64,000 bases of DNA. Origin: Maridesulfovibrio sp. Lineage in GTDB: Bacteria > Desulfobacterota > Desulfovibrionia > Desulfovibrionales > Desulfovibrionaceae. How positions within the stretch are numbered: position 1 is the stretch's first letter; each line of letters opens with the position of its first letter. This document shows positions 36,882 through 47,372 of this stretch, piece by piece. The stretch spans positions 1,600,001 through 1,664,000 of the forward strand of contig NZ_OY780933.1 in NCBI RefSeq assembly GCF_963676065.1. Reading direction: 5' to 3'. The translations under genes were made by a program, and so were the position numbers. The notes under the pieces are model-generated. The model was not told where the DNA came from. It was given only the letters and a program-made list of their open reading frames with translations, and made no database searches.

Positions 36882-38288
36882 TTATGGTTTGGGAATGGTT
36901 GTGATCAGGGTAGTACCCTTTTCTTCGGACGTTGTGAATGAAATATCTCCGCCTGAAGCGTCAGCGATTAGCCGGGCGCTGTAGGTGCCCAGACCGGTCC
37001 CGTGCTTTTTGCCGAAGGTGGCGTAGCGGTCAAAGAAAGTATCACGGATGCTGACCGGGATTTCTCCCCTGTTATGGATTTTGGTCGTGATGAAGCGTTG
37101 ATCCTCGCTGATACTGATCGTTATGGCTGAGTTTTCCGGGGCAGCCTCTGCAGCATTTTTCAGCAGGTTGGAGAACATGGTGATAATCAGTGAAGCTTCA
37201 CCGTAGCAGACTATTGAACTTTCTTCCTGAACAGGTTCCCCGTCAAATAGGCAGATAACTTCAAGATTCTTGTCGTCCACCAGTTGATTCAAGTCGCCGA
37301 TAGCGGCGCTAATGGCATTATAGAGATTGAATGGGTGGGCGTCAGCTTTGAGTGATCCGGTTTCAAGCCGTATCAGGGTCAGGGATGTATCTATCTGGCG
37401 GATCATGCGTTCACTGGTTTTACGGACGATTTCCGCCAGTGATTGAAATTCATCCGTAAGCCCGGCTTCGGTCTCTAGAATACGTGACATTCCGACGATA
37501 TTTGCTGTGGGAGAGCGCAGATCGTGTCTTGCGATTCGTTCCATCTCTTCGCGCAGCTGCAACTGCTGGCGCTGTTCGGTTATATCGATGGCCAGCACCA
37601 TAAACACAGAAGGAGCTACCTGATCTACAGTTAAGTCCCAGAAGCGGTCATAGGCTGTGATCGATTTCAGTGAATGGAGGTTGTATGCCTCGATATCGCT
37701 GAAAAGATCCCGGCGCACCTCATCTGAAAGTGAGGAAAGAAACGGCGGGGCCTGCTCGTATTCAAAAGCCGGAAGCTGATCATGTGCGGCCTTGTTGGCA
37801 AGTATTGTTTCCTGCGTTCTGGTACTTACCAGCAGGGCAGGAAAGGGCAGACTTTGCAGGATCAGTTTGTAAAGCCTTGCGTCCTCTTCGTTAATTTTTT
37901 GGCGGATATGCCGACCTTGAAATTCATGGATAAAGCCGAGCAGTTTCTCCGGAGTTGCAGAAGAGGGCAGGAAAGATACATTCTGGAAGTCGAAAAGAGG
38001 TTTGAATGATTCCGGCCTGTCTGTATCAATGATGAACAGGGCCGGGGCTTCGCTGTTTACTTCACGGATGCTCGAAAAAGTTTGCACTGTGTCTTCCTGT
38101 TCAGCCATGATGGTCAGGTCCGGCTGGCGGCTGGCATAGGTGAACAGGGTTTCTTTAGGAGATAGGGTAATAGATACCTCATGCCCGAGGTCGTGCAAGG
38201 CCGGGATAAGGGTATGGATCAGCGGATTTTTACCGGTGATCAGAATGTTCAGTTTTGCGTGCTCATCACTGTGGCGTGTGTGAGGCAT
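36882..38288 (-). CDS. Soluble sensor histidine kinase
   Basis: 468 residues from ATG 38288 (AGGAG six bases upstream; the longer frame from 38408 would overlap the upstream gene). Order of parts: receiver-like domain (about 12-130) that lacks an obvious phospho-acceptor, PAS-like sensor region (about 140-240), dimerisation domain with phospho-His 255 in IARHDLRSPTANIVG, and an ATPase domain with N box NLLKNAAEAAP and G box GTGLGTYSARLI. No membrane segment, so it senses an intracellular cue. It lies downstream of the EAL-HDOD protein, so the two probably act in one pathway; no response regulator is adjacent. Confidence 0.87.
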   Translation of the reverse strand: MPHTRHSDEHAKLNILITGKNPLIHTLIPALHDLGHEVSITLSPKETLFTYASRQPDLTIMAEQEDTVQTFSSIREVNSEAPALFIIDTDRPESFKPLFDFQNVSFLPSSATPEKLLGFIHEFQGRHIRQKINEEDARLYKLILQSLPFPALLVSTRTQETILANKAAHDQLPAFEYEQAPPFLSSLSDEVRRDLFSDIEAYNLHSLKSITAYDRFWDLTVDQVAPSVFMVLAIDITEQRQQLQLREEMERIARHDLRSPTANIVGMSRILETEAGLTDEFQSLAEIVRKTSERMIRQIDTSLTLIRLETGSLKADAHPFNLYNAISAAIGDLNQLVDDKNLEVICLFDGEPVQEESSIVCYGEASLIITMFSNLLKNAAEAAPENSAITISISEDQRFITTKIHNRGEIPVSIRDTFFDRYATFGKKHGTGLGTYSARLIADASGGDISFTTSEEKGTTLITTIPKP

Positions 38289-38325
38289 GTCTGCTCCTGT
38301 TTGCACTTTGGCGGCAGGTCGTTGC

Positions 38326-39597
38326 TCAGGCTGTTCCGGGAATCTGAAAGAAGCTGTTCGCCCAGCGAGTCGCTTCGTAGTAGCTTTTGGAAACTTGTAT
38401 CGGGTCAAGCTGAAGTTCCCCTAAGAGTATTTCCAGATTATCCCACTCTCCTGATTCAAAAAAAGTGGTTAGTTCCAGATACCTGCTGTATACATTTTCT
38501 TCATCGCAGAGGGCGGCTTTGACCTCGGCTTCAAGCGGCAGGTATCCGGTCAATTCTTTCATGGGCAGGTCGAACATTGCTTCAAGCAGCGAAAAGAGAC
38601 CCAGCAGAAACATCGAATCCGGCGCTATGTCTTTGTCTGATCTCTCGGCTACAAGCTGTAAAAATTTTGCCCGCTGAGTGGCAAGTTGCGGAAGCTCCCG
38701 GCTTTTCCCTTCCGGATTCAGGTCTGTGAGCAGGATAACCCGCAGCCAGTTTTTGAGCATCTTCCATCCTGCTAGAACCAAGGCCTGCTTGATGGACGTA
38801 ATCTTTTGAGAGAATCCGAAGGTAGGGGAGTTGAGCAGGGTCAGTAGTCTGAAACTGATTGAAACATCATTTTGCAAAGCCTCGGCCATGACCTGAAAAT
38901 CAGGAGAAGGGTCTTCGATAAGCTTAAGCAGTTTGAGCTTTACAATTTCACCTGAACGCAGTTTCCTGCCGTTCACATTTTCCGGCCTTTTAAAGTAAAA
39001 ACCTTGAAATAAGCTGAAGCCAAGCTTTCTGGCTAATTGGTATTGCTCAGTAGTTTCTACGCGTTTGGCGATAAGCTCGGTCTCGTATTGACCGCACATT
39101 TGGCAGATCTTTTCCAGCTTAGCTTCGCTTGAGGAAAGAAAGTCCACGATAATCGCATCGGCGTAAGCAATTAAAAATTCGCCCTGCGGTCTGGCCTCAA
39201 AATCATCAATGGCAATACAGAAACCGTCTTTGGATAATTCCTTCAACGCCTTGATAAGGTTGGGGGTGGGCGGTGTCGTCTCCGGTATCTGGACAACTGT
39301 CTTTCTGGCAGGCAGGGAGTATGGAACTTTGTCCATAATTGCTTTGTGGGAAAAATTGACTACGATTTTTACATTGTCAGGGATATTTTCCCCAGGGGCG
39401 GCACAAAGATCTGCCGCTACCATCAATGTCGCCTTGTAACTGTCTGAAATGTCAGCGCTGGTGGCTTCATGGCTGTTACGAAAAAGCAGCTCGTAGCCCC
39501 ACAAGGATTGGTCTGCCTTTAAAATAGGCTGACGGGCGAAGAATATTTTGTCGTAAAGTGGTTCTCTGCCGGACATATTATTTTTACCTGCATACAT
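38326..39597 (-). CDS. EAL-HDOD signalling protein (YuxH-like)
   Basis: 423 residues: N-terminal degenerate EAL domain (about 20-200; FARQPIL, YELLFRN in place of EAL, IAIDDFEARP) and C-terminal HDOD domain (about 210-420; LNSPTFGF near 265). The EAL active-site residues are not all present, so it probably binds but does not hydrolyse cyclic-di-GMP. HDOD proteins of this type act in motility and virulence regulation. ATG 39597 has a weak site; ATG 39576 has AGGT about 11 nt upstream and is a real alternative. First gene of a three-gene operon. Confidence 0.85.
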   Translation of the reverse strand: MYAGKNNMSGREPLYDKIFFARQPILKADQSLWGYELLFRNSHEATSADISDSYKATLMVAADLCAAPGENIPDNVKIVVNFSHKAIMDKVPYSLPARKTVVQIPETTPPTPNLIKALKELSKDGFCIAIDDFEARPQGEFLIAYADAIIVDFLSSSEAKLEKICQMCGQYETELIAKRVETTEQYQLARKLGFSLFQGFYFKRPENVNGRKLRSGEIVKLKLLKLIEDPSPDFQVMAEALQNDVSISFRLLTLLNSPTFGFSQKITSIKQALVLAGWKMLKNWLRVILLTDLNPEGKSRELPQLATQRAKFLQLVAERSDKDIAPDSMFLLGLFSLLEAMFDLPMKELTGYLPLEAEVKAALCDEENVYSRYLELTTFFESGEWDNLEILLGELQLDPIQVSKSYYEATRWANSFFQIPGTA

Positions 39598-39680
39598 TTG
39601 TTTCTTAACTATATTGTTTTGAAATGAATATCCAGAACTTCGCGATAATTAGAAGCGATATCATTTGTATGCAGAAAATA

Positions 39681-39713
39681 AAAAAGGCGGAACCGCAAAA
39701 AGCGGTTCCGCCT
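39681..39713 (-). terminator. Terminator of the rplM-rpsI operon
   Basis: A perfect 12-bp stem (39685-39696 with 39702-39713; AGGCGGAACCGC), loop AAAAA on the + strand, followed on the minus strand by TTTTTT. Very strong. Confidence 0.95.
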
Positions 39714-39746
39714 GAATGGTCTTGCGAAAAAACTCGCAGTACTTTC

Positions 39747-40139
39747 TTAACGCTTGGAGTACTGGAATTTAGCACGTGCGCCGGGCTGACCGTATTTTTT
39801 ACGCTCTTTCTTACGAGCGTCACGAGTCAGGAGGCCTGCACGTTTGAGGATAGGACGAAGTTCAGGATCAACTTCAAGCAGTGCACGGGAGATACCGTGT
39901 CTTACTGCCTGTGCCTGACCTGCCACACCGCCACCGTCAGCGTTGACTTTGATGTCGAACTTGCCGAGGTTTTTGGTAAGTTTCAGGGGCTGCTGAACGA
40001 TCATCTGCAGGGTTTTACGAGGAAAGTAATCTTCGTAAGGTTTACCGTTAACGGTGATTGCACCGGTTCCCTCATAAAGGCGGGTACGGGCAACAGCGTT
40101 TTTTCTTCTGCCAGTAGCGTAATTGAAATCTTTACTCAT
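39747..40139 (-). CDS. rpsI: 30S ribosomal protein S9
   Basis: 130 residues, usual length. Contains [20 protein letters not shown] at the N-terminus and ends in KFQYSKR, which reaches the tRNA in the P site. It follows rplM by 19 nt, the conserved arrangement in bacteria, and is closed by a strong terminator. Confidence 0.98.
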   Translation of the reverse strand: MSKDFNYATGRRKNAVARTRLYEGTGAITVNGKPYEDYFPRKTLQMIVQQPLKLTKNLGKFDIKVNADGGGVAGQAQAVRHGISRALLEVDPELRPILKRAGLLTRDARKKERKKYGQPGARAKFQYSKR

Positions 40140-40158
40140 TTTATTGCTCCACCCTTAA

Positions 40159-40587
40159 TTAGAATTCCAGTACTTTGGGCTGCTGCGCAGTGTGAGGATG
40201 ATCAGTACCAGCGTAAACTTTCAGCTTTTTGATCATTTCTCTGCCGAGGCTGCTCTTAGGAAGCATGCCGCGAACTGCGGTCTCGATGACTACTTCAGGA
40301 TTTTTTTCCAGCATAACCCGGAGGGTTCTGGATTTCAGACCACCGGGGTGGTTTGTGTGCTTGTAGTAGTACTTTTTGTCCATCTTGGCGCCGGTCACTT
40401 TGATTTTGTCTGCGTTAAGCACGACAACGAAATCGCCGGTATCAACATGAGGAGTAAACATTGCTTTGTCTTTTCCTCTGAGTTTGTTGGCGATCTGGGT
40501 AGCAAGGCGACCGAGTACCATATCTTCTGCATCAACTACGAACCATTCGCGGCTGATGTCTTCTTCTTTAGGAATATATGTCTTCAT
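40159..40587 (-). CDS. rplM: 50S ribosomal protein L13
   Basis: 142 residues, normal for L13, with [20 protein letters not shown] near the start, [16 protein letters not shown], and a C-terminal [17 protein letters not shown] segment. Its first assembly role is on 23S rRNA. AAGGAG upstream of the ATG (minus strand), and a good promoter at 40623-40652. Confidence 0.98.
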   Translation of the reverse strand: MKTYIPKEEDISREWFVVDAEDMVLGRLATQIANKLRGKDKAMFTPHVDTGDFVVVLNADKIKVTGAKMDKKYYYKHTNHPGGLKSRTLRVMLEKNPEVVIETAVRGMLPKSSLGREMIKKLKVYAGTDHPHTAQQPKVLEF

Positions 40588-40622
40588 TAGAAATGCTCCT
40601 TACATGAAATCTGGGAAGGGGC

Positions 40623-40652
40623 TTTATACAAGCATTAACTGTCGGATGTCAA
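40623..40652 (-). promoter_or_regulatory. Sigma-70 promoter of rplM-rpsI
   Basis: On the minus strand TTGACA (40647-40652) and TATAAA (40623-40628), spacer 18 nt, about 36 nt upstream of the rplM start. Near-consensus, as expected for ribosomal protein genes. Confidence 0.75.
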
Positions 40653-40678
40653 GCTTAAAAGTAGCCCTTTTTTACAGA

Positions 40679-43321
40679 TTATGACTCTGCAACCAGTTTC
40701 TTGAGGGTTGCGAATGCTTTTTCAATTCCAGCGGGGTTGGTTCCACCGGCCTGCGCCATATCGGGCCTGCCGCCACCACCACCGCCTACCTCAGCTGCAA
40801 CGGGTTTGATTAATGCGCCGGCCTTGAATCTATCGTGCAAGTCCTTGGTCACGGCGATAATCAGGGAAACTTTACCGTCATCAACCTGTGCGGCAAGGCA
40901 GAAGATACCGGAATCCATCTTGGATTTTAAGGCATCAGCCTGATCACGCAGGGCTTTGACATTGGTAACTTCGAGCTTGGCTGCGAGCAGTTTGACTCCG
41001 CCAATCTCTTCTACGGAACTCATGAGGTCCGCACCTGCACCGGAAGCCAATTTTGACTGAAGCTTGTCATTGGCCCGGGTCAGTTCCTTCACCTGAGACT
41101 GCAAAGCCGCGATTCTTGCGGTCAGCTGTCCCGGTGCTGCTTTGAGCATTGCGGAAGATTTTGCTACTTCAGCGCGCTGCTCCTGCAGAAATTTAAGAGA
41201 ATTCCATCCGGTAGCGGCTTCGATGCGGCGGATACCCGCAGCTACGCCGGATTCGGACAGAATCATAAATGTTCCGGCTTCACCGGTCGCTTTGAGATGT
41301 GTTCCACCGCAAAGCTCCATGGATTCTCCCGGAATTTCAACTACTCTGACTACATCACCGTATTTTTCGCCGAACAATGCGGTGGCGCCTTTTTTGACAG
41401 CCTCGTCATTGCTCATCTCCTGTACGACAACGGGAGTGTCGCCCAGTATAGCACGGTTTACCTCATTTTCAACCTGACTGATTTCTTCGGTCGTCATGGC
41501 CGCAATGTGGGTGAAGTCAAAACGCAGTCTGTCAGGTCCCACCAGTGACCCGGACTGCTTTACGTGGTCTCCCAGAACATTTTTAAGAGCTGCGTGCAGC
41601 AGGTGTGTAACTGTGTGGTTACGCTCTGTTGCGGCTCTTGTTTCCTGGGAAACCTCAAGCTTGGCTTCCTGATCAATGAGCAGTTCGCCTTCACTTACGA
41701 AAATTTTAGATGCGGTAAGACCGGCGGAAGCCTTAACTGTTTCCAGCACTTCAGCATTACCTGTCATGGTTCCGACAGCTCCGGTGTCGCCCATCTGACC
41801 GCCTGATTCTCCGTAGAAAGGAGTAGCAGCTGTGATTATCCAGCCTCCCTGTCCCTGAGTCATGCGTTCAAGATGCTGCCCTTCTTCCGAAAGCAGATTA
41901 ACAATACGTGATTCAGTGGACAGCTCGGAATACCCGGTGAAGCTGTTCTTGAGACCGGCTTCCAGAACCTGACGGAAAATAGCGCCGGAATTCTTTTCTC
42001 CGGAACCTTTCCACGCGGCCTTGGCGCGGTCTTTCTGTTCTTTCATCGCAGCATTAAAGCCGTCTTCATCAACCTGAAACCCCTGTTTTTCAGCAACATC
42101 ATTGATAATGTCCAGCGGAAAACCAAAAGTATCATAGAGTTTGAAAGCGGTTTCACCGGTGATGACTTTTTCGCCCGCTTTGCCCAGTGCTTCCATTTCT
42201 TCTTCAAGGATGATCAGCCCTTTGTCTAGAGTCTGGCTGAAACGTTCTTCTTCTTCCTTGACCATGCGGGCCATGAAATCTTTGTTGCTCAGCAGTTCCG
42301 GGAACTGACCGCTCATCTGCTCAACAACCATACCGGTAGTTTCGTGCAGGAAAGGATCGGTCAGGCCGAGCAGGCGGCCAAAACGGAATGCGCGGCGGAT
42401 TAAGCGGCGCAGCACGTAACCACGTCCTTCATTAGAAGGTAGGATCTGATCAGTGATCAGAAAAGCAATGGAGCGGGAATGGTCGGCGATAACCTGAAGA
42501 GCTGTATCGATTTCAGGGTCATCTTTATATTTAACGCCAGCTTTTTTGGCTACAGCCTGAATCATGGGCTGAAAAATATCGGTTTCGAAGTTGGACTGTA
42601 CGCCCTGACAAACAGCAGTAATGCGCTCAAGGCCCATGCCTGTATCAATGGAGGGGCGCGGAAGCGGGACGCGGTTGCCTTCTTCGTCCTGGTCGTATTG
42701 CATGAACACGAGGTTCCAGATCTCAAGGTAGCGGTCACAATCACATTTGCCGATACCGCAGTTGGGGCCGCAGCTCATGTCCTCGCCCTGATCTATGTGT
42801 ACTTCGGAGCAGGGACCGCAGGGGCCGGTGTCGCCCATGGACCAGAAGTTTTCTTTCTCACCGAGACGGTAAATACGTTCAGCGGGAAAGTTAACAGCTT
42901 TTTGCCACAGTTCATCCGCTTCATCGTCATCAGTATAAATGGTGACGTAAAGTTTATCTTTGGGGAGATTCAGTTCTTCAGTCAGGAATTTCCAGCAAAA
43001 TTTAATGGCGTCTTCTTTGAAGTAGTCGCCAAAAGAAAAGTTTCCGAGCATTTCAAAGAAGGTGTGGTGACGAGCTGTACGGCCTACATTTTCAAGGTCG
43101 TTGTGCTTGCCGCCGACGCGCAGACATTTCTGGGAAGTTGTCGCCCGTACATAATCCCTTTTTTCCTGACCGAGGAAAGTGTTCTTGAACTGCACCATCC
43201 CTGCATTGGTAAAAAGCAGGGTCGGGTCGTCCTTGGGAACAAGGGAAGAGCTGTGTACGATTTTATGACCGTTCTTCTCGAAATACTTAAGGAATTTTTC
43301 TCTGATTTCACTGGCCTTCAT
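40679..43321 (-). CDS. alaS: Alanyl-tRNA synthetase
   Basis: 880 residues, standard length. Class II catalytic core with [16 protein letters not shown] (about 34-49) and the [14 protein letters not shown] motif 2 region; editing domain with NHTVTHLLH and, later, CGGTHL; C-Ala domain at the end with a [15 protein letters not shown] loop. Charges tRNA-Ala. Ends far from the next gene, with the rplM promoter just downstream of it. Confidence 0.98.
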   Translation of the reverse strand: MKASEIREKFLKYFEKNGHKIVHSSSLVPKDDPTLLFTNAGMVQFKNTFLGQEKRDYVRATTSQKCLRVGGKHNDLENVGRTARHHTFFEMLGNFSFGDYFKEDAIKFCWKFLTEELNLPKDKLYVTIYTDDDEADELWQKAVNFPAERIYRLGEKENFWSMGDTGPCGPCSEVHIDQGEDMSCGPNCGIGKCDCDRYLEIWNLVFMQYDQDEEGNRVPLPRPSIDTGMGLERITAVCQGVQSNFETDIFQPMIQAVAKKAGVKYKDDPEIDTALQVIADHSRSIAFLITDQILPSNEGRGYVLRRLIRRAFRFGRLLGLTDPFLHETTGMVVEQMSGQFPELLSNKDFMARMVKEEEERFSQTLDKGLIILEEEMEALGKAGEKVITGETAFKLYDTFGFPLDIINDVAEKQGFQVDEDGFNAAMKEQKDRAKAAWKGSGEKNSGAIFRQVLEAGLKNSFTGYSELSTESRIVNLLSEEGQHLERMTQGQGGWIITAATPFYGESGGQMGDTGAVGTMTGNAEVLETVKASAGLTASKIFVSEGELLIDQEAKLEVSQETRAATERNHTVTHLLHAALKNVLGDHVKQSGSLVGPDRLRFDFTHIAAMTTEEISQVENEVNRAILGDTPVVVQEMSNDEAVKKGATALFGEKYGDVVRVVEIPGESMELCGGTHLKATGEAGTFMILSESGVAAGIRRIEAATGWNSLKFLQEQRAEVAKSSAMLKAAPGQLTARIAALQSQVKELTRANDKLQSKLASGAGADLMSSVEEIGGVKLLAAKLEVTNVKALRDQADALKSKMDSGIFCLAAQVDDGKVSLIIAVTKDLHDRFKAGALIKPVAAEVGGGGGGRPDMAQAGGTNPAGIEKAFATLKKLVAES

Positions 43322-43380
43322 GGCTGTCTCCGTAATAACTATAGCACCGAAAAGAGGTATTTCAATCCGGTTTTATTTCT

Positions 43381-43404
43381 GGTTCCCCGCCGAAGCGGGG
43401 TACC
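43381..43404 (-). terminator. Hairpin between recA and alaS
   Basis: GGTTCCCCGC 43381-43390 pairs with GCGGGGTACC 43395-43404 (one T-T mismatch), loop CGAA. On the minus strand it is followed by AGAAATAAAA, a weak T/A tail. It could stop recA transcripts partly or act as leader of alaS. Confidence 0.55.
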
Positions 43405-43431
43405 TTAAAAACTAAGTTGGGCCAACAGGCT

Positions 43432-44499
43432 TTACTCTGCCGGACCTTGTTCGTCAACCTTATCGTCTACATTCGCGTCGGGGTCCTCTTTGACGCCGAG
43501 GTGAATGAGCAGTTTATCTTCAATCTGCTGCCGCAGTTCCGGTGTTTCAAGAAGGAACTGACGTACGTTTTCCTTACCCTGTCCTAAACGTTCAGAGCCA
43601 AAAGCATACCATGCACCGGATTTGTCCACGACGCCGTGGTCAACTCCAAGGTCGAGCAGTTCTCCCTCGCGGGACATGCCTGTTCCGTAGAGAATATCCA
43701 CCAGCGCTTCACGGAAGGGCGGCGCAACTTTGTTCTTAATAACCTTAATTCTTGTTCTGGAGCCGAAAACTTCATCCTTATCTTTAAGGGTCTGGATTCT
43801 ACGGATATCCAAGCGTACTGAGGCGTAGAATTTCAGGGCGTTACCGCCGGAAGTTGTTTCGGGGCTGCCGTATCCTGTCATACCGATTTTCATACGTATC
43901 TGGTTGATGAAAAGTACGACAGCTTTGGATTTGTGGATGGTTCCGGTCAGTTTTCTAAGGGCATGTGACATAAGTCTTGCCTGTCCGCCGACCTGGGTTT
44001 CACCCATGTTTCCTTCAAGCTCGGCCTGAGGAATGAGTGCTGCAACGGAGTCAATGATCACAATATCGATGGCTCCTGAGCGTACCAGCAGGTCGGTAAT
44101 CTCCAGAGCCTGTTCGCCGTAGTCCGGCTGGGAAATGAGCAGTTCGTCAGTGTTTACGCCAAGTCTTTTGGCGTATTTTACATCAAGGGCGTGCTCTGCA
44201 TCAACAAATGCAGCTGTTCCGCCTGCTTTCTGGCATTCTGCGATAACATGCAGGGCAAGTGTTGTTTTACCGGAAGATTCCGGGCCGTATACCTCAGTGA
44301 TTCTGCCCTTAGGGATGCCGCCGATGCCCAGAGCCATATCAAGGCTGATGGACCCGGTGGGAATCACTGGAATATTATGCGCTGCATCGGAATCAAGGCG
44401 CATGATTGAACCCTTACCAAACTTACGTTCAATGGTAGTCAGGGCTGTGCTTAAGGCCGCCTTGCGGAGTTCTTCGGGATTTACATTCTTTTTGCTCAT
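43432..44499 (-). CDS. recA: Recombinase RecA
   Basis: 355 residues. Walker A GPESSGKT at 72-79; a VIIDSVAAL Walker B region; [17 protein letters not shown] and the DLLVR-type loop regions; an acidic C-terminal tail. Central enzyme of homologous recombination and of LexA/S24 repressor self-cleavage. Its upstream 200 nt hold a near-palindrome TTGT-C-ACATGT-ACAA at 44547-44561 that could be an operator; I see no perfect E. coli-type LexA box. In alaS-recA order with a hairpin between them. Confidence 0.98.
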   Translation of the reverse strand: MSKKNVNPEELRKAALSTALTTIERKFGKGSIMRLDSDAAHNIPVIPTGSISLDMALGIGGIPKGRITEVYGPESSGKTTLALHVIAECQKAGGTAAFVDAEHALDVKYAKRLGVNTDELLISQPDYGEQALEITDLLVRSGAIDIVIIDSVAALIPQAELEGNMGETQVGGQARLMSHALRKLTGTIHKSKAVVLFINQIRMKIGMTGYGSPETTSGGNALKFYASVRLDIRRIQTLKDKDEVFGSRTRIKVIKNKVAPPFREALVDILYGTGMSREGELLDLGVDHGVVDKSGAWYAFGSERLGQGKENVRQFLLETPELRQQIEDKLLIHLGVKEDPDANVDDKVDEQGPAE

Positions 44500-44546
44500 T
44501 TTTTCTCCATATGGGTTGGACGTTCAACGTATCCTGTTCTTGCTTA

Positions 44547-44561
44547 TTGTCACATGTACAA
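44547..44561. promoter_or_regulatory. Near-palindrome upstream of recA, possible operator
   Basis: TTGT C ACATGT ACAA: a perfect 14-bp palindrome apart from one inserted C. It lies 48 nt upstream of the recA start codon, between divergent genes. Could be an SOS-type operator; not tested. Confidence 0.35.
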
Positions 44562-44718
44562 GGGGTACGGGGGCGGTTGTTCGTCCTTCTGCCTGCATGA
44601 ACCGAATTTTCGACACAAGAGGCAAGTGATTTCCATATCAAACACATTCTGATTTTGCAATGGAAATGGACGTTCGGATTTTGTTGCGGTTTTTATGAAA
44701 TGAGGTTACAGCCGCCCC

Positions 44719-45771
44719 ATGAATAAACAATATGACGCTTTGGCCCTGTTTTCCGGGGGTCTCGACAGTATACTGGCCTGCAAGGTCATCCAAGATCAGG
44801 GGTTGAAAGTCTTAGGTCTGCATTTTATCACGCCTTTTTTCGGTAATCCCGAAAAGATTGATCACTGGCAGAAAATTTACGGTGTGGAAATCATTCCTGT
44901 AGACATCAGTGAAAAATATATTCAGATGATGATGGATGTGCCCGAACACGGTATGGGAAAGCTGGTCAATCCTTGTGTTGACTGTAAAATTATGATGATC
45001 AGCCATGCCAAAACCTTAATGAAAGAGTACGGGGCTAAATTTATCATTTCCGGTGAAGTTACCGGGCAGCGGCCGATGTCACAGCGTCCGCCTGTCCTTA
45101 ATGCCATCCGCAACAGCTCCGGTACTGAAGATATACTTCTCCGTCCGCTCTGTGCACGTTCACAGCCCGAAAGCGCCGCGGAAAAGTCCGGTCTTGTCGA
45201 CCGTGAAAAATTACCAAATATTTTTGGTCGCGGCCGTAAGGTTCAGCTACAGATGGCCAAAGAGTACGGTTTTTCAGAAATTCCCACTCCTGCCGGCGGT
45301 TGCAAGCTCACCGAGCAGGAGAATGCTGCCCGCTATTTCCCGCTTCTGCGGCGTCTTAATGAAGCGGACGTTAATTCTTTTCAACTCGCAATTACAGGAC
45401 GGCAGTTCTGGGCCGGAAACAAGATGCTGGTTATCGGGCGCAATCAGAAGGACAATGAGCGCATTGAAGACCTTTATGAAGCGGATGATTATCTCTTTGA
45501 GGTTAGCGGCTTTCCCGGTCCGCTCAGCATCGGACGAGCCTATTGCGGTGATGAATGGACGCAGCAGGAAGTTCTCGACGCAGCAGCCATGACCGCTTCA
45601 TTCTCGCCCAAGGCAGTTAAGTCCGGTGAGGAAATTCACGTGGCCGTTATCGGGCCTGAAGGGGAAATGGTTGTAAAGATTATGCCCAGTCGTGAGACTC
45701 CTTTTGCCCACCCCACACTTGACGGCCTGAAAGAATGGAAAAAAGAACGCGCAGAGGCAAAAAAGGCGTAA
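44719..45771 (+). CDS. PP-loop tRNA-thiolation-like protein with C-terminal NFACT-R-like domain
   Basis: 350 residues. N-terminal PP-loop ATPase with SGGLDS at 12-17, as in ThiI/MnmA-type tRNA thiolases, then cysteines CVDC (about 86-89) and GGCKLT near 192. The last third (about 215-300: RQFWAGNKMLVIGRNQKDNERI...DDYLFEVSGFPGPLSI) resembles the NFACT-R RNA-binding domain. Such a PP-loop plus NFACT-R protein is known in several bacterial lineages and probably thiolates or otherwise modifies RNA. No THUMP domain is present, so it is not canonical ThiI. A weak GAGGT lies upstream. Divergent from recA. Confidence 0.75.
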   Translation: MNKQYDALALFSGGLDSILACKVIQDQGLKVLGLHFITPFFGNPEKIDHWQKIYGVEIIPVDISEKYIQMMMDVPEHGMGKLVNPCVDCKIMMISHAKTLMKEYGAKFIISGEVTGQRPMSQRPPVLNAIRNSSGTEDILLRPLCARSQPESAAEKSGLVDREKLPNIFGRGRKVQLQMAKEYGFSEIPTPAGGCKLTEQENAARYFPLLRRLNEADVNSFQLAITGRQFWAGNKMLVIGRNQKDNERIEDLYEADDYLFEVSGFPGPLSIGRAYCGDEWTQQEVLDAAAMTASFSPKAVKSGEEIHVAVIGPEGEMVVKIMPSRETPFAHPTLDGLKEWKKERAEAKKA

Positions 45772-45943
45772 GAATCCTGAACTAGTTAACTGAAGCGTAC
45801 CTTTTCGGCGAGGAAAAGCCTGTCGGAAATGCTTTAGTATTGAATCGCGACCTGTTATTATGTGCCGGATTTTAGGCAATAATTGAAACACGTCCGAAGT
45901 TTCATATCAAAAGCGCGTAGCGCATCAAAATTAAGGGATTTAA

Positions 45944-46891
45944 ATGCTTTCCAATGTATTGTTCTTTGTTCTGAGTATCTTTCTGTTATGGTTCGGTGCC
46001 GACTGGATTGTAGAATCTGCTTCAAAGATTGCAAAGAAATACAAGGTGTCAGATCTGGTTATCGGATTGACAATTGTGGCTTTCGGTACATCCGCGCCTG
46101 AATTTTTGGTTACGGCCACTGCCGCATTCAAGGGACTTTCCGATATTTCCCTCTCGAATGTTGTGGGCTCCAATATTTTTAATCTGGGGTTCATTCTGGG
46201 CTTGATGGCCTTGATCAAGCCCCTGCCGACCAACAGGTCTTTGGCTTTGCGTGATGCACCGCTACTGCTGGCAACCACTGCCCTCATTCTGGGGCTGGCC
46301 TATTTTGATATGCTGGACCGTTCCGCCGGGATTATGCTGTTGTGTATCCTTGGCGGCTACATCGGCTACCTGATGGTTCATTCAAAAAGGGCGGCCGGCG
46401 CCATGGCCGGTATTGTGCCGGAAGTGGAAGATGATGACGGGACTGAATTGAGTGGCAAGGATTGGCTCAAATTACTGGTCGGATTCGTGGGTATCGCTTT
46501 GGGCGGGGAATTTATGGTTGATTCAGCCTCGGAGATTGCACGTCATTTCGGCGTTTCCAACTGGGTGATAGGTATGACTATCGTCGCGGCCGGAACTTCT
46601 CTGCCGGAGCTGGTTACCTGCCTTGCCGCTTCGCTGAAAGGTCGCAATGAAATGTTGCTCGGTAACCTGATTGGGAGTGACTTTTTTAATTTCGCTGGTG
46701 TTCTAGGTCTGACCTGCCTGATGCGGCCTCTGGAAGTTTCTCCGGACGCATTGCCAGGATTGACCGTACTGGTAGGAATGGTCGGGCTGGTGCTTGTTTT
46801 TATCCGAACAGGCTGGAAAGTCAGCAGACTGGAAGGTGCGATCCTCGTACTACTGAGCATAGGGCGATGGGTATTTGATTTTATGGGCTAG
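45944..46891 (+). CDS. Calcium/sodium antiporter (CaCA family)
   Basis: 315 residues with about ten membrane segments. The two alpha-repeats of K+-independent Na+/Ca2+ exchangers are plain: FGTSAPEFLVTATAA with VGSNIFNLGF (about 45-80), and AAGTSLPELVTCLAAS with LIGSDFFNFAGVLG (about 221-260). Both carry the acidic residue for Ca2+ binding. AAGGG at 45933-45937 is the ribosome binding site. A short AGCGC-gta-GCGC hairpin lies upstream (45912-45923). Closed by a strong bidirectional terminator. Confidence 0.92.
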   Translation: MLSNVLFFVLSIFLLWFGADWIVESASKIAKKYKVSDLVIGLTIVAFGTSAPEFLVTATAAFKGLSDISLSNVVGSNIFNLGFILGLMALIKPLPTNRSLALRDAPLLLATTALILGLAYFDMLDRSAGIMLLCILGGYIGYLMVHSKRAAGAMAGIVPEVEDDDGTELSGKDWLKLLVGFVGIALGGEFMVDSASEIARHFGVSNWVIGMTIVAAGTSLPELVTCLAASLKGRNEMLLGNLIGSDFFNFAGVLGLTCLMRPLEVSPDALPGLTVLVGMVGLVLVFIRTGWKVSRLEGAILVLLSIGRWVFDFMG

Positions 46892-46913
46892 AATTTTTTT
46901 ATACAAACCCCAA

Positions 46914-46952
46914 AAAAAAGACCGGCGGAGTAACTCTGCCGGTCTTTTTTTA
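46914..46952 (+). terminator. Bidirectional terminator, antiporter and molbindin genes
   Basis: A stem of about 17-20 bp (AAAAAAGACCGGC 46914-46926 with GCCGGTCTTTTTT 46938-46950, extended inside by GGAG/CTCT), loop TAA. T runs on both strands serve the convergent genes. Confidence 0.95.
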
Positions 46953-46969
46953 TTCATGCCAAGTCTTGA

Positions 46970-47176
46970 TTATTTGGCAACCATAACGCTGGTTGCTTTA
47001 ATCATGGCTTTGATATCATCACCTTTTTTAAGTCCCATTCTTTCAACGGAATTTTTAGTGATGATAGATACTACTTCCACTCCCGGAGCAACTTCAATTA
47101 CAACCTCGGCATTAACCATGCCAACAGTGATTTCTTTGATTTTTCCGGGGATAAGATTTCTTGCGCTAAGTTCCAT
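46970..47176 (-). CDS. Molbindin-type protein (Mop/TOBE domain)
   Basis: 68 residues from ATG 47176 (AAAAGGAG just upstream; the longer open frame to 47233 lacks support). A single Mop domain: LSARNLIPGKIKEITVGMVNAEVVIEVA, then VVSIITKNSVERMGLKKGDDIKAMIKATSVMV. It binds molybdate or tungstate oligomerically, as storage or buffer for the cofactors of formate dehydrogenases and other enzymes. Convergent with the antiporter. Upstream region may carry TTGACG as a -35 box. Confidence 0.92.
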   Translation of the reverse strand: MELSARNLIPGKIKEITVGMVNAEVVIEVAPGVEVVSIITKNSVERMGLKKGDDIKAMIKATSVMVAK

Positions 47177-47372
47177 TATAATCTCCTTTTTTTTATTTTC
47201 ATGCAAATTGAACCTTTTAAAAAGATACGTCAAGTTAGTAAATAATAATATTAACTTTATTTCACCAATATTATTGGCGCTGAAAGAGGTTCCATAATCC
47301 CTCGCATTTCATTTTTATATAACGTATGGGTATACTGAGAAAAGTTAATTCGTCAGGAATAAGGAGTTACTC

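Noticed and set aside
42479-43408. 309-residue open frame on the + strand opposite alaS
   Set aside because: It is the antisense shadow of a well-supported gene; it has no ribosome binding site and no protein-like pattern.
14867-44571. Repeated word GGGGTACGGG at 14867, 27670 and 44562
   Set aside because: Three 10-mer matches in unrelated places; the second is part of a terminator-like hairpin. No common setting was found.
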